From Phoebastria nigripes (Eukaryota > Chordata > Aves > Procellariiformes > Diomedeidae): DNA of 64,000 bases. How positions within the stretch are numbered: position 1 is the stretch's first letter; each line of letters opens with the position of its first letter. The stretch covers positions 2,353,270-2,417,269 of the forward strand of contig JAYKAV010001000.1 of assembly GCA_035582835.1 (NCBI GenBank), given 5' to 3'. Position numbers and translations under genes: made by a program. This document shows, piece by piece, positions 50,136 to 61,848 of the stretch. Under the pieces are notes generated by a model that was not told the origin of the DNA, did not search any database, and worked only from the letters and a program-made list of their open reading frames with translations.

Positions 50136-53100
50136 TCTAATATGATTTCCATGTCATTAACTTTACAGAAAGGTTTGTAACGTCTGACTTACATGATTTT
50201 GATATTTCAATATTCCAGTAAGTGTACAAAAATCTAACACCCCCTTTAACAAAACATTATTGTCAATTATAAGAAACTTTACACTGCACCTGGTACTGTT
50301 GCCATAGAAGCTCAAGTTTCTATGCTGAAGGGTATTAAAAATGATGAGGTATACAGTCACAGCAATGGACAGGAGGAGAACTTTGAGTTCGAAGCTTATT
50401 TGAAGAAATACTGAGCAAGCAATGAACCCCAATATGCAGCAGTAAGCATAATACTGTAAAAGAAGAATTTAAAGAGCAGTTGTATTATCCAGGCTTTATG
50501 CATACGAGACTTTCAAACCATAGCAAATGCTCTAAGTTCATGATCATTGTAATTTAAATAGAAGAAATTACAATCACTTGCTAAATACACTTAAAGCTTT
50601 ATTTTTAATTGCACTAACAGGCTGAAAACACTTTTTTTGGTTTACTTTTTTGTTAAAGACAAACAAAAAGTTTTAAACAAAAAGCATCACCCCAACATAA
50701 GCAGTGTCAGATAAAAACTGAAGATTGTTGAGAATTTATCTTCTGAAGTCTATTAATTTATGCAATTATTCATTTAAAGTTCAAGACTAACGTAAAGTAG
50801 GTTCATAGTCCAGTGAACAGGCTCTGAACCAGGAACTCCAGCATTCTGGTCCTATTTTTGACAGGGCTCCTTTGTAACCTTAAGCAGATACCACATTCCC
50901 ATCTCCCCGACCTGTAACATGTGAAGACCTTGACCGGTTCTCCAACCTTAGACACAGCTCCTTCACCAGAACTTTGATGCTAATAAGCATTATCAAGCTA
51001 GGGCCATTATCCAATGGAATTACTGAAAAATCTCCCAGAGGAATCACATGCAACTGGGAGCATTAAAACTGTCAGGTGGTACAAAGTGCATTGCGCAGAC
51101 AGGATTGCTCCCTGCAGCTGCAGGCACAGGTATAAGATGCTGACCTAGCATGCTTTAGTCTACAAACAACTCCAAAATTACCTCAGCTTCTGCTCCTCAA
51201 GAGTTTATTTCTCTTTATGTACAAAGCACAGGTTTTCACCCGTAATAGCACAGACCTACCACAGATCTGGGAGATTCTTAGCTAAACAGTTAACGTTTCT
51301 GCTGAAGTGAATGAAACACAACAATTTATGGGGCAACTCAGGATCAGAGCCCGTATAGTAATGTATTATACCAACTCTGTCATCCTAAAGGCATTGAGTC
51401 TAACCTCCAAAAGGTAACAAACACTCACAGGTATAACCCTAAAGCCGAACCTCTGAAAAAGAAACCACTACGTAGAGAACACTGACACAGGTCTGTTGGC
51501 CATTTAAGCCCTTTCACTCTATCAGGATACTTCACTGGGACACTTGCAAGTACAGCTCTCATCTCTCAGACTCGAACATAATCATCATCCTGTTCTTCTA
51601 CTTTTTGCTCAAAGTTTTAGATCTACTTTTAAGTCTGAACTTTCAAAAAATTGCAAAGCCATACTTTATTCAGCACAGCAACAGCAGCTGAAACATCTTG
51701 ATTTCATGAAGAACTNTTCTGCTGTCAGATACCTAAAAAAGCTGTGTTTTATACAGCAACAGAACCTGCCAGTTGTCAGTAATATATACAATATTCAAAG
51801 ATCTGGGTTTTAAAGTAACATGCATTCACTACTTACCGTTTCCTCAACGCAGGATTGAGTTGTGTTTCCAAAAGGCTGATTTACAGACATGCAAGAACAG
51901 AAAATTACCAGATGAGTACAATGTGCATTATATATGTGTAACACATCATTTGTCATAAGGACTTGAATGAAAGGGTCCTCACACAACCTGCTGCACGGTG
52001 TTCAAAAACATGTCCATCCCCATAAAGGGGCAGCCAGGTGACAAAGAAGCATCCCACACATTTGAATGATCTCAAAATAGAATGCTACTTTGGAATTAAA
52101 GAGATAAAAAATGAAACTCTCAAATAATCCTTTTGTGTCATTAGTAAGTGCTGAATCTATCCTTATAGAAATGCTAGAGAACACCTATCAAAGGTGCTGA
52201 GTAACCAAAATAAGCCAAAACTTCAGCTTTATCCATGAGTACTCCAGACTTTTGAAAATCCCTGAAAGATGCTCAGTAAACCCATTGCTAATGATAGAAA
52301 ATATTCCTAGAACTGCCTTGTGGCACGAGTGAGTCTTTGTGTTCAATGATTTAAAAATTCTATCTTTATAAAAAGATGAAAAGATATCAAAATGCTGCCA
52401 TCCATCTATATTATACACATCATCCAAGACTCGTTTCATTTTAATCTTAGAAATGAAGATGGTACTCTACTTACATAGGTGGTAGCACACAGGTCATTTG
52501 ATCCAGTAAAGTTTGCAGGTTTGTTCTTTTCAGTAGTCTTGATTTATTGGAGAAAAAAACAACAACAAAACCACCATACAAACTTGTTAGCAGGTAGTCA
52601 CTAATTTTAAGTTTTTTCTCCATATATTATATAATGAGTCCTGATCTGGTTGCCCTTTCAGTGCTTACTGCAATATAAACCTTGAAATACAATGATATCC
52701 CATATAGTTGCATTAAACACATATGCACACACAAGATGCAAGAAGATTAAAATTGCCAAGCATTTACTTCCTTATTTTTTAATTTGGGGGAAAGTTTCAC
52801 GTTATGCCTATGCTAATCTAACAGCAAAGTGGCACAAACATGTGGTTCTGTCTCACCCCCCAGTTTCACAGCTGCTGTTCCTGTTTTCTTTTAGACTGTC
52901 TCTGGTGGTGTTCACATGACACCACTGTGAGTCAATTCAAGGACCTAAGCCAGCAGAAGAACAACCCTACAAAAGAAAATTAAGCATTTTCTGCAGTATA
53001 GCTTTCAGAATAAACTCCCCATGGAATCAGAAGAACGCCAGACGAAGCACGTGGGATCAGAAGGACATCACTTTCAGTAGCTAGCTATCAAATAGGTTTA

Positions 53101-56100
53101 ACTGTTAACATGATGTGTCACATAAAGCTTGTTTAAAGAAAACCACAGCAGAGGGGTCTTGAGCATGAGGTTACTCTAAAGGGTTGTTTTTCAAATGTAT
53201 GTACCCCAGGTGCAATACAATACTAAAACTGAAGTTAAAAGACAGACGCCATTTGCATCTTAGTCTAGCAGTAACTACCCACAATGTTTTTGGTTTTAAA
53301 AGAGAGCCAAGCTATGTTCTTCCCTCCCCCATCTGCGTTATTACTAGCTAGTGCAGATAGCACGGTAAACTGCTTAAAACTTCTACCTGCTACAGCCAAA
53401 CATTGAAACCCACATTAAAAAAGATGGAAGACCATCTTAGTGATGAGGGTTACAATCAACAGTAATTATAAATGCCATCTTGAAAGCAAGAAAAAGTGGT
53501 GTAAACTAGAACTCAAGTCTATCACATGTACTTTTAGTTCTACAAACTGGAAGTTTTTACTTTTAATGCTTTTACATGACACAGTGCACTATCCTTGTGT
53601 ACATCAACTCAAGTTACAAATTAGACATTAGAAAAAGCAGCAAAAAGCACAGTACTTGATGAAAAGAATACAGGAAGTTACTTAAACTGTGGATATTACA
53701 ATAAGTGCACAGAATAAAGATAATGCGATTACTTACCAGATTAAAAATGGCTATAACCAGCAAGGCACCTATAGTGATGACTGCTAAAGGAAGCCTAAGT
53801 AAAGGCATTGTTTCCACCTTTTCCGAGATAGCACAAAGATGACGCAGGAAAGGCCACTGTTCTGAGCAGCACTTCTGTAAACAAAATTAGTTTGTTTCAG
53901 TAACATGGATAACGCTTTGATACATGGGAAGAAATATTTCTAAATATAAAATACTTTCTCTCTGCAGGAGAGTGTCAAGAGTCTTCATTGGAATCCTAAT
54001 TTAGAACTCTAAATCTAGTCATTCAGATTAAATGCCTTATGCCTTTCCACAACTGAAAACAGAGATAATGCTTCCTTATTTCAAAGAGGCTGGGTGCTAA
54101 AATTTTCTGAATTTTTGCTTTAAAAATACAAAATTATGATCTGATTGAAAGTTCTAGAGAAATGTTACTAAAATATAGTGACAACTTCTGTTGTATTTTT
54201 TAGTTATAGAGCTATAATGTTATATTTGGAACTACATTTTCAGATGACTAAATTGAAACCAATCTTAGACAGCCCCCTTTCTTGCCATCCTTATATCCTC
54301 TATTTGTTGCTATAGAGAAAAATATCTAGTAAAACATATACTTTTAATGATTGCAAGCATTATTCAAGGATGCTATACCAAAACACTCCCAGAGTAAAAC
54401 TCAAGTCTGGTGCAATTGCAGCCTTGGAATTTTCTTTTTCTTTTCTCCACGTGTTTTTACATATGTAGGAACCATACATGCATACATATACACACACCTC
54501 TCTCTCTCTCTCCATAGACATATATATACACACACACATAAAAATCTATCCACTCATATACATAAAAACACACCATACATACATAAAATCCATACATGCT
54601 ATCTAACTGTACTTTTAAATTAATCACAAAACTTTATCCCATGTACAGAGTGCAATTTTATTTTTTTTTCTTTCCCTTTTACACAACTTCAACCTGGTTC
54701 TGTACGAGACCGTTTCTTTCTGTGGCAGTTTCACCACTCTGCAATAGGATGACAGTGGCATGTTCTCAACAGAACTTCAGAATTCCCTCTCGTCCTTGGT
54801 CTAGCACAACAGATTTGATGAGTGTAAGGAACTCTCTAAAATCCCTTCCCTCTCCCACCCCTGCCTCCAGATAGTTCTTGGACTGGAGAAGGATATTTTT
54901 TATTTTGTATTGTTGAACTCTATGTCACTATGGGCTGTCTCTATGTCACTATATATTTTTAAACAGTAATTGCATACATTTAATAATGCAAAGAAAAAGG
55001 AATGACAAATGCAAAGTGTCCTAATTGATGTAATGGTGAATTTGGAATTCTAACAGCTATGAAATTGTTGCCAATAAATTATTCATATGTTTGTCATTTT
55101 CATGGGGCTTTACAAATGATTATGAAAACTAATCTTGCATTCAAACTTATTTTGATTTTAATATTGTTTCCAGTATAGAAAATATCAGGATTTATGACCA
55201 AAATTACTATTAAGGACAAACATAAAAATAAATCTAAAAAACCCAACCCCACTCAGCAAGTGTTAATATCTTCCTCCTCCCTCCTACCCATCTATTCTGG
55301 CACCCAAATAATTCTGAATTACAGTGAGAATTTTCAGACATGAAAATCTGTTTCAGGCAATGAAATCTTCTGGTAACCTGAGGTTCAAGGCTCCTGTAAT
55401 TCCTGTTGAAATTAACAGCTTAATTCATCATCCTAAAAGATAGACCAAGTTGCTGAATTACATCCATCCACTTTTGAAAACAGGATTTTTTTTTTTTTTT
55501 TTTTAAATAAACTTACCATACATTTCTCAGCAAAGCACACAAACAAAATAAGTACAATGATGACTGCAACAATGCCAAAGGAAATTCCTAGTTTTGCAGT
55601 TCTAAACAGAAGAGAAAGCATTAAACAAACCAGTGTTAAATGAAAAAAATTTTCAAACCGCAATTCAGACTAATGTTTGCTGACAGTGTTTCTCTAAATT
55701 TAAATAGAATTTTTCTTCTAATAGCACTGGATGACCATAACATTGCACAGGTTATTGTTGCTCTGTTGCACAAATACTACTTTAAGATATTCTACTCCTC
55801 ACTGACAGCCTGAACCACTACCCCATGCATAAACCACATGGAAATTGCACTGCAACAGCCATGAAAAACAAATATGCCATAAAGTTCAGAATTATCAAAC
55901 ATCTGCTTTCTCAGAAGTATGAGAAGAAGCTTAGAGTTCCCTCCTTGTATCTCTACAGACAAAAGGATCATTGAGCACATTTTAACCAGCTAATCCCATT
56001 TTTCTATTGCTCACTCAATGTGCTTACAGCCAACTATTCTTATAAAATAGTATTTCTCACTTAACTGATCATCTCCCTGTGTGTACTAAGCAAACACAAT

Positions 56101-59100
56101 ATTAAAGAAATATTTCTATTTTATTTTTATACTGATGTCTATGCTCTTATGCCAACAACATGAATGCACTCCTTTATTAAGGGGTAAATTAGTCCTAAGA
56201 GGTATATGTTTCTTAAATGTAAACCCTCAGGAACTCCAAAAGACTTTAAAAAGTTTCATGCACATGAGTTTCACTTTAGCTGTTGGTTAATTTGAATTAT
56301 AAATTACTAAAATACTGACACTTACTTTGGCATTATAAACATCTGTATCAGAAATATACAGAGGAACACAAAACTGGCACATGCGAAGTAACTCTTCAGT
56401 TTTAGAATAGGAATGGTGCGATACTGAAACACAGATTATAATAAATCTTAAGGATAATTCCAGGGTTTTTTTTTAAATTCTATTACATTTTTGTGATGAC
56501 ACATATATGCAAATTTATACTGTACTGTTAAAAATATACACAGAACTAAAAGAGAACAAAAGAAAACCACCAAATAAAATTCACTTTAACATCTGTCAAG
56601 AAAAGCAGTCCAGTCTAAAGGATAATTTCAAACCTAGAGGGAAATCCACCAAGTATGTAAATCAGCACTTCACAGATGCATGTAGTCAAAATCCTTATAA
56701 AAAAAAGGATATACACAAAAGTAAACCTAAAGTGTATATACAAACTCACACACCACAGCACAGTAAATTAAAGAACAGTTATTCAAACAGAAAAAGTACA
56801 CTGTACCTAACAAATAACAGTATTACACTTGCAATGAAACAACCACAGAAAGCAAAGTATTTTCATTATGGATGCAGAAAAACTTTTTTTTTTTTTTTTT
56901 TAAAATCTCATTACTTTTGAGAGGAGGAGTTCATATAGTAAAGTCACCAAACTCCTACTAACTCCCTTATGGCAAGAATTTAACCACAGATTAGAGACAA
57001 TCTCCTTTAATCTACAGAATTACATTCTCAAGGAAGAATGACCAACTCAAACAAGTCACGAGATCTGCTTTCCATTAGTTACCAAAAACCTCTTTAGATG
57101 TGCAGTCACCTCCAGAATCCAGTTTCAGAATGAAAACAGACAGTTTCAAATATATTCTTATGCTGCTCTGAAGTGTAAATCAAAGACCAAAAAGGATTAT
57201 TTTGCTCTTACCAACCTCTTTTTCAAGACCAGGTTCTGCAAAAATCAGTGAAAATCCACAGAAGTCATCTGATTTGCCACACCATGGACTGCATTCAAAG
57301 AGACACACGTTACAGAATGTACACAACAGGCCAAGGAGAGTATGCAAAAGCATTGTTGTAGTCGAGACTCCACAGTATACAGGGTGAGAGTGCCACTGTT
57401 TTACACACATTTGACAGTTCTGCAAGGTCTTCATGTTTCATAGCATAACATATGAGCGGTTACGTTTTTGTGTAGCTGACAGGCAGTCCAGAACACTCTC
57501 ACAGACAGCACCGTCCGCCAGTTACATGCAAAATGTAACCCCAGACCTTCCCTAAGGTTTACAAATAGGAAAGTATAATAGCAGATGTTAGAGGTGGCTC
57601 CAAAAACTTCCCTTAAATAATATCAGGCCCCTATTAAGAATAGCTGAGGTACAGTGATAACAGCCTTGCTATAATTTAGATGAAAGAAAGAGTTTTTCTT
57701 CTTGAATTCACTGTTTTACATTTGATAGGAATTTAAATACTGTATTTTAAATTAAAAAAAAAAAATCAAAACCCAACAACATTGCCTGTGTTTGTCTGCT
57801 TTTAAATGCAAATATAGTGCCAAATGCACCACCTGCTAATGATAGACCATTTACCTTCAGTGAACCAGACACTAAAGCAATTTTATTATTACCCCCAAAA
57901 CTGTGTTTTGACTTTATACATTTTTTTGTTCAGAACTGCACCCCATTTCCTGACACTTCTTATTTTAATAAACAGAACACAAACATTAACTGCCTATCCC
58001 ACCCTACACTGCAGTTCAGCTCATTACTTCGGACAGTCATAAGAAACAAAGCAATAATTTTGCTATTTCATAGTACTATACACCATTGAACAGCTAGACT
58101 AACCATTGGCTTCTTGCTATAATAATGCAGCGATACTCTCATTATATTAAAATTAAAACCAAAAAGGAACCAAAATAAGTAAAAAACAAACAAACAAAGA
58201 CCAAAAAAAAGGCAAGACAAAATCCTGGTAACTTTTCATTTTTGAGAAGTAAATTTTATATCTAGACTTAAAATTGAGAATGCAGATTATTCTCAAAGAA
58301 AAGATGAAGAAAAAAATAAAATACTGCATACTTAGTTGAACTGAGGCCCTCAATGGTTGACATCATTTCATCATAAATATCTTCCTCTATCCTTCCCTTC
58401 TGAGATGAATTTCTGAGAATGAAATGAAGTCCATGTCACAAATGCTATTCAGAAACAATTAATGGCTACAGAGGACCATACTTTCTCAGTACACAAGTGG
58501 GGTAAGCTACCAGGGAAAAGTTAAACAAGAATGCTCCAAACTGATAAACATATACATCCATAAGCACTTTACTAAGCATTTCTGTAGTTACTCAAATCAT
58601 ACATTTTTCAAGACAATATTTTGATAAACTACGAGAATGTTTCAGAAGTGAAAATCATCTACTTAGTTAACTCAGCGGTACAGGTACCATTGTATGCATT
58701 TCTACATATAATGCAATTTTTTATTACACTACAATGGCATACATTAATAGTACTAACCAAAGACACATCTTGTAAAATATAATATGTATTTACTTATAAT
58801 ATTATGTTAAACTGTATTTATTTTGTACTATAATTTCTACAAATAAATCTAGCATCTACAAGAAAGAAAACTAAAAGCTGAGGTAGCACAAGCAGTTACA
58901 ATATATACATGTATACAATATATGAGGTGTTTTGATTTGTTTTCCACTGCTCTTTAGGTCTCTTACTTCCCTACTCCCTTCCATCCTGCTACAGCCCATA
59001 AAGCAAAATGCAACCTGAATGACTGAGGGGCCAGTAAGATGAAGCAGGGGGAAGCTCCTTTTAGAGTCTGCTAACAATAACAAATGTGAATTGAGAAGTT

Positions 59101-61848
59101 TTATAAAGCCCAAAGATTTAGCTTAACCTTTCTAATGCAGGAATACCATACACACAGTGATTAATCAACCAAAAGATCACATGCTTACAGTACACTGAAC
59201 TGCAAGAGGAGCACAGGATCACGTATTTTAAAAAAAGTACTTGACAAACCTGTCGGAAGTTCTCTGGCGCCCAGTGGAACACAAAGGTATTTCCTAAATC
59301 AAATAAGGAATTAAGAATAAGTTACACACTCAGTAAATGGCAAACAACTATTGAAAATAAACTTCAGGAAGCTGCCAAAAACATTTTTATTCACAAATAA
59401 AAAATCAAGAACCATTCTCAAATAGAAAAGCTTATCAAAATCAACCCTTTCCAGCAATGTTTTCTGCTTTAACAAGTGAGCATTTTCTGACCAAAAAAAT
59501 TGTTAGAAAATAATTGAACAGATCTTCCCTCTTATTTTTCTCCACACACTGAAATAACTAACATCAGCAGAGGCAAGTAGACTGAAAACCACTTCCACAA
59601 ACCTGAATGGATGGATACTTAATTTAAAATTTACTTCAGCTATCTGTCCACAGAGAGTAGTAGCGCCTTGTTGTGCCTTCAGGAGCACATCTAAAAACAT
59701 GCACATCTCCTCCTTTCAGCTTTCAGGAAGGGCAGATGGAAGGAAAAATGAGTTTTCTTAAATTTTAAAATCTTAAAAATCTTAAGAATTCTTAATCTTA
59801 AAAATTCTTTACCGATAAAATCCTGTTGCAGGCAGAGCACATGGAGGGACTGTTTATTTTCTATACATTTTAAGTAAATGTTGAGCGCATCTGGAGTCTG
59901 GGATAAATTATCTTTTTTCCAAAACCACATGTAGCAAGCAGGACCCCAAGATAGAAAAATGTCAGGGAAAAAAAGATAGTTTCAAAGTTTTACTTTGAAG
60001 GTTTACTATGAGTATAGCATGCTAGAGGTTGGCAGAGTTTGAATACTGTTAAGTTCTGACAGAAATACTTGTTGCACAGATAGCTTCTTAGTTCTGTGTA
60101 CACATTTAACACCAAGAGTAATAGCAGAAATTCAGCCACAAAAACCATGTCAGATTTCAAGTTTCACACCATAGACACAAGGAGCAGTTTGCAATTGTAG
60201 GATGACAATCACTNCTTCAAACCTCACCTTTCTTCGCCTTCCTTGTGAACTTGAAGAGTCACTGCTCACACTTTCTCTGTGGTTCAGGTGGGCAAAGGGC
60301 CTGGCTGCTCCCCAGGACTCTAAATAACGTGTCATCCGAACAGATGCTCGCATCTTCAGCCCATCATTAACTCTTGTTTTAGGGAGATGATTATTTGATA
60401 CACATTGTTTGGACTAACAGAAAAAACACACTCATTTAGAAAACAGAAAATGATACAAATTACAAAGAAATGAAGCTCTGTGTACTTGAGTAGTTTAGGA
60501 CTATACAATCTAGCTATTTAGTAGGACTCTAAACACGTATCAGCGATGTGTCAGCCAACCTCAACTCCTTTATCTCATTTAATGAATGTGAGCTAAAGCA
60601 AGTCATGACATAATGAATTTGCTTCAGCTGCCTTTACAAGCCTTCGCTTGTAACACTGCAACATTCAAACTTCCTGGTTTATTTACGATGATGTGAGAGA
60701 TCGCAGGATCTTATGAATAGATACAATTTCCTTGCAGTCAGCACAACAGCAGGGGAAAAATATTCCCAATTCCTAAGCTAGGGTGTATCAAAACAGTGGT
60801 TAGGAGAAGATCCCACAAATTACAGACTCGACGTTAGATTATATCCCTACGTCACAGGTGAAGAGTCAGGCAGTATATACAGGGTACGCAGCAATACCCT
60901 TGTGGGTCTACAAGGAAGCTAAAACTACAGAATAAACCGGTATGTCAATGACTGGTTATTCTCTAACATTTCACAGGTATCTTGAACTAGGCAGGGACAA
61001 TTTTAATAGACTTAGATCCTCATTCTGAGAATATCTGCTGTGTACATGTAAAGGGGGTTTGCAGTGTTGAGTACATAAAACATGCAACAAAGATAAGATC
61101 AAGTTCTTGCTAATTAAAAGTGGCTCTATAATGTTCCTTCCTGTAAAGATCCTGAAGGAAATAAGTTTGTCATTTTCATTCTTTTTTCTTTTGAAATATT
61201 TTGCTCATCAACCACAAGCCGATTCAAAATAGCAATACTCCAGGTGTTTGCCGTTACCAGGTTCTAAAGGGGCAACCAACAGTTGCTAACTTTACACCTT
61301 GAAAAGAGGGTGAATCTCACATCTAAGACAGTGAGGAAGAAGATGTCAGAAGCTATCTTACAGGAAATATTTTATCTGAAAGTGGCCGCACAGTACAGGT
61401 ATTCTTTCATGACTTCATCTCACAAATCCAGGTCAAAAAGTGGGAGACACACTTCATGCAAATACATAGCCAAATATGTATTTTTACTCTAAGTGGACCA
61501 CATAAGAGGTTTCAGCGTAACCTTATTACCGTCAAGCTAATAGACGTGTCATAAAACAGCAGATCTGAAGTCCCAAATCCAAGCTACTCAGATGACTCAC
61601 ACCATGCTTTAATTCTGTTCCTGAATTAAAAAGGTATATGCACCACAGACACCTATATACTTTAAAAGTATGCATATATTTGAATAAGTATACATGTTTA
61701 AAAACATACACATACCCTTGGATCAACCACTAAGTAGGTTTTGATATTCATGGATTCAAGGTAAGGATCCCTCAGGTGTCCATTCCCCTCTTCTACTTCA
61801 TAAGCTTTGCCTAGGTGATTTAATGTTGCTTCAGTGATGTGTACACGG
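44846..61848 (-). CDS. ADCY7: ADCY7, adenylate cyclase type 7 (3' part, 17 exons)
   Basis: Plasma-membrane enzyme converting ATP to cAMP, in the G-beta-gamma-responsive AC2/4/7 group. Exons, 5' to 3' on the minus strand: 61848-61716, 60413-60228, 59293-59250, 58412-58332, 57288-57216, 56423-56326, 55601-55517, 53874-53737, 52537-52475, 50453-50290, 48980-48899, 48327-48172, 47470-47324, 46891-46784, 45974-45860, 45234-45110, 44992-44846. All phases agree and yield 647 residues (fragment numbering from RVHITEATL) of a protein of about 1080. Order: end of C1a (1-44), C1b with the PFAHL motif (83-87), second six-helix membrane cassette (about 185-385) with three N-glycosylation sequons, and the C2 catalytic domain (about 400-647). 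Catalytic residues matching AC2 Lys938, Asp1018, Asn1025, Arg1029 and Lys1065 are present as K497, D577, N584, R588 and K624; S501 matches forskolin-contact Ser942. The metal-binding aspartates lie in C1a, outside the window. The C-terminus FQGMGLN identifies type 7. Confidence 0.95.
45110..45234 (-). CDS. ADCY7: ADCY7 exon, C2 catalytic Asp-Asn-Arg
   Basis: Acceptor TTTATACAG, donor GTAAAG. Encodes [20 protein letters not shown], then [17 protein letters not shown]577, N584 and R588 match AC2 Asp1018, Asn1025 and Arg1029. Confidence 0.97.
45390..45482 (-). repeat. MIR/CORE-SINE-like relic in ADCY7 intron
   Basis: ACTGAGGCTCAGGAGATGTG, AAGTGACC, then a segment with GGAAGTCCAAG and AGAGCTAGGGC..AG follow the antisense ancient MIR-like consensus (ACTGAGGCACAGAGAGGTTA, AAGTGACTTGCCC, GCAAGTCAGTGGCAGAGCTG). 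Heavily diverged; order and spacing of blocks are the evidence. Confidence 0.55.
45860..45974 (-). CDS. ADCY7: ADCY7 exon, C2 core
   Basis: Acceptor GAATTAG, donor GTAAGT, phase 0 to 1. Encodes [20 protein letters not shown] and [18 protein letters not shown]. Confidence 0.96.
46784..46891 (-). CDS. ADCY7: ADCY7 exon, C2 with adenine-site lysine
   Basis: Acceptor TTCAAACAG, donor GTACAT, 36 codons. Encodes [20 protein letters not shown], with K497 (AC2 Lys938) and S501 (AC2 Ser942, forskolin contact). Confidence 0.97.
47324..47470 (-). CDS. ADCY7: ADCY7 exon, C2 core
   Basis: Acceptor TCCTGTAG, donor GTAATT, 49 codons. Encodes [20 protein letters not shown] and [20 protein letters not shown], nearly identical to mammalian AC7. 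Confidence 0.97.
48172..48327 (-). CDS. ADCY7: ADCY7 exon, start of C2 domain
   Basis: Acceptor GCTTTGCAG, donor GTATGT, 52 codons. Encodes [20 protein letters not shown], then [20 protein letters not shown], the hallmark entry into C2. Confidence 0.97.
48899..48980 (-). CDS. ADCY7: ADCY7 exon, transmembrane helix 12
   Basis: Acceptor GTTTTCAG, donor GTATGT. Encodes [20 protein letters not shown] then LILLAKQ, matching the human [16 protein letters not shown] span. Confidence 0.95.
50053..50132 (+). repeat. A44(GA)18 purine tract in ADCY7 intron
   Basis: Forty-four A (50053-50096) followed by 18 GA units (50097-50132). On the ADCY7 sense strand it reads (TC)18 T44, an 80-base polypyrimidine tract starting about 158 bases after a donor site. 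Assembly length may be unreliable. Confidence 0.95.
50290..50453 (-). CDS. ADCY7: ADCY7 exon, transmembrane helices 10 and 11
   Basis: Acceptor TTCTTTTACAG, donor GTGCAG, phase 0 to 2. Encodes [20 protein letters not shown] and [19 protein letters not shown], then an extracellular segment with sequons N-L-S and N-S-T. Confidence 0.94.
50805..50932 (+). repeat. MIR/CORE-SINE-like relic in ADCY7 intron
   Basis: CTCTGAACCAGGAACTCCAG, ATTCTGGTCCTATTTTTGAC, TTTGTAACCTTAAGCAGATA, then TTCCCATCTCC and CCTGTAACATG follow the forward MIR-like consensus (GAGTCAGGAGACCTGGGTTC, TATTCCTGGCTCTGCC, GTGTGACCTTGGGCAAGTCA, TTTCCCCATCTGTAAAATG). It is old and diverged. Confidence 0.6.
50933..52474 (-). other. 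ADCY7 intron, remainder
   Basis: Rest of the intron between exons 52537-52475 and 50453-50290. The N at 51716 lies here. The 89-codon frame at 51544-51813 spans that N and shows no family resemblance or splice support. Confidence 0.5.
52475..52537 (-). CDS. ADCY7: ADCY7 exon, extracellular loop
   Basis: Twenty-one codons, acceptor AATAAATCAAG, donor GTAAGT. Encodes [21 protein letters not shown] with the sequon N-F-T. A second acceptor after TTEK (12 bases on) would remove four residues in frame. The loop is poorly conserved; it was placed by phase and length. Confidence 0.85.
53737..53874 (-). CDS. ADCY7: ADCY7 exon, transmembrane helix 9
   Basis: Acceptor TTGTTTACAG, donor GTAAGT, 46 codons. 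Encodes [20 protein letters not shown], then the membrane span [20 protein letters not shown]. Confidence 0.94.
53875..55516 (-). other. ADCY7 intron with composite microsatellite
   Basis: Intron of about 1.6 kb. At 54473-54600 runs of ATACATAC, ACACACAC, CTCTCTCTCT, TATATATAC and ACATACATA make an impure composite microsatellite. A T20 run (about 55485-55504) sits just downstream of the exon 55601-55517 donor. Confidence 0.8.
55517..55601 (-). CDS. ADCY7: ADCY7 exon, transmembrane helix 8
   Basis: Acceptor TTCTGTTTAG, donor GTAAGT. Encodes [20 protein letters not shown] then VCFAEKCM, a clear hydrophobic span. Confidence 0.94.
56326..56423 (-). CDS. ADCY7: ADCY7 exon, transmembrane helix 7
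   Basis: Acceptor GTTTCAG, donor GTAAGT, phase 0 to 2. Encodes [20 protein letters not shown] followed by [12 protein letters not shown], the first helix of the second membrane cassette. Confidence 0.94.
57216..57288 (-). CDS. ADCY7: ADCY7 exon with tandem donor
   Basis: Acceptor TTGAATGCAG. Encodes [20 protein letters not shown] then LEKE. Frame with the next exon demands the donor GAG|GTTGGT; a better-looking GTAAGA lies four bases downstream and would shift the frame. Confidence 0.9.
58332..58412 (-). CDS. ADCY7: ADCY7 exon, C1b end
   Basis: Acceptor CATTCTCAG, donor GTATGC, phase 2 on both sides. Encodes [20 protein letters not shown] and EGLSST, matching the human DDEMLSAIEGLSST block. 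Confidence 0.93.
59250..59293 (-). CDS. ADCY7: ADCY7 exon, 44-base C1b micro-domain
   Basis: Small exon, acceptor TTGATTTAG, donor GTTTGT, phase 0 to 2. Encodes [14 protein letters not shown], aligned to the human RHRRTPD stretch. It was placed because it alone joins the flanking exons in frame. Confidence 0.85.
59294..60227 (-). other. ADCY7 intron with an AATCTTAAA tandem patch
   Basis: About 59757-59811 repeats TCTTAAA and TCTTAAGAATTCTTAA in short imperfect units, some forming small palindromes. The N at 60214 is 14 bases inside the intron from the exon 60413-60228 donor, so no codon is affected. Confidence 0.6.
60228..60413 (-). CDS. ADCY7: ADCY7 exon, C1b with PFAHL motif
   Basis: Acceptor TTCTGTTAG, donor GTGAGG, 62 codons, phase 0. 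Encodes [20 protein letters not shown] and [17 protein letters not shown] is a reported G-beta-gamma contact motif of the type II cyclase group. The serine- and arginine-rich end is a likely regulatory linker. Confidence 0.96.
61716..61848 (-). CDS. ADCY7: ADCY7 exon, end of C1a domain
   Basis: First ADCY7 exon in the window. Acceptor CCCTTCTCAG, donor GTATGT. Its first base completes a codon begun in an upstream exon. Encodes [20 protein letters not shown] and ...[12 protein letters not shown], the end of the first cyclase homology domain. Confidence 0.96.

Larger units (their letters stand above)
56424..59249 (-). other. ADCY7 introns between small C1b exons
   Basis: Introns 56424-57215, 57289-58331 and 58413-59249 carry a T18 run near 56884-56901, an A12 near 57758 and short AAC/CAAA repeats near 58180. 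The 137-codon open frame at 56507-56920 is AT-rich intron sequence ending in the T run. Confidence 0.6.

Noticed and set aside
54473..54600. Spaced short repeats resembling an array
   Set aside because: They are simple dinucleotide and tetranucleotide microsatellites without conserved repeat-spacer structure; CRISPR is not expected in this genome.
54351..54623. 90-codon frame ending in His/Thr/Tyr repeats
   Set aside because: The repeats are a translation of the CA/TA/CT microsatellite.
56507..56920. 137-codon open frame inside ADCY7
   Set aside because: It is on the strand opposite ADCY7, within an intron, Lys/Asn/Thr-rich from A-rich DNA, and ends in an A/T homopolymer.
44846..61848. ADCY2 or ADCY4 instead of ADCY7
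   Set aside because: The C1b block ([19 protein letters not shown]) and the C-terminal KFQGMGLN match type 7, and BRD7 is its known neighbour.
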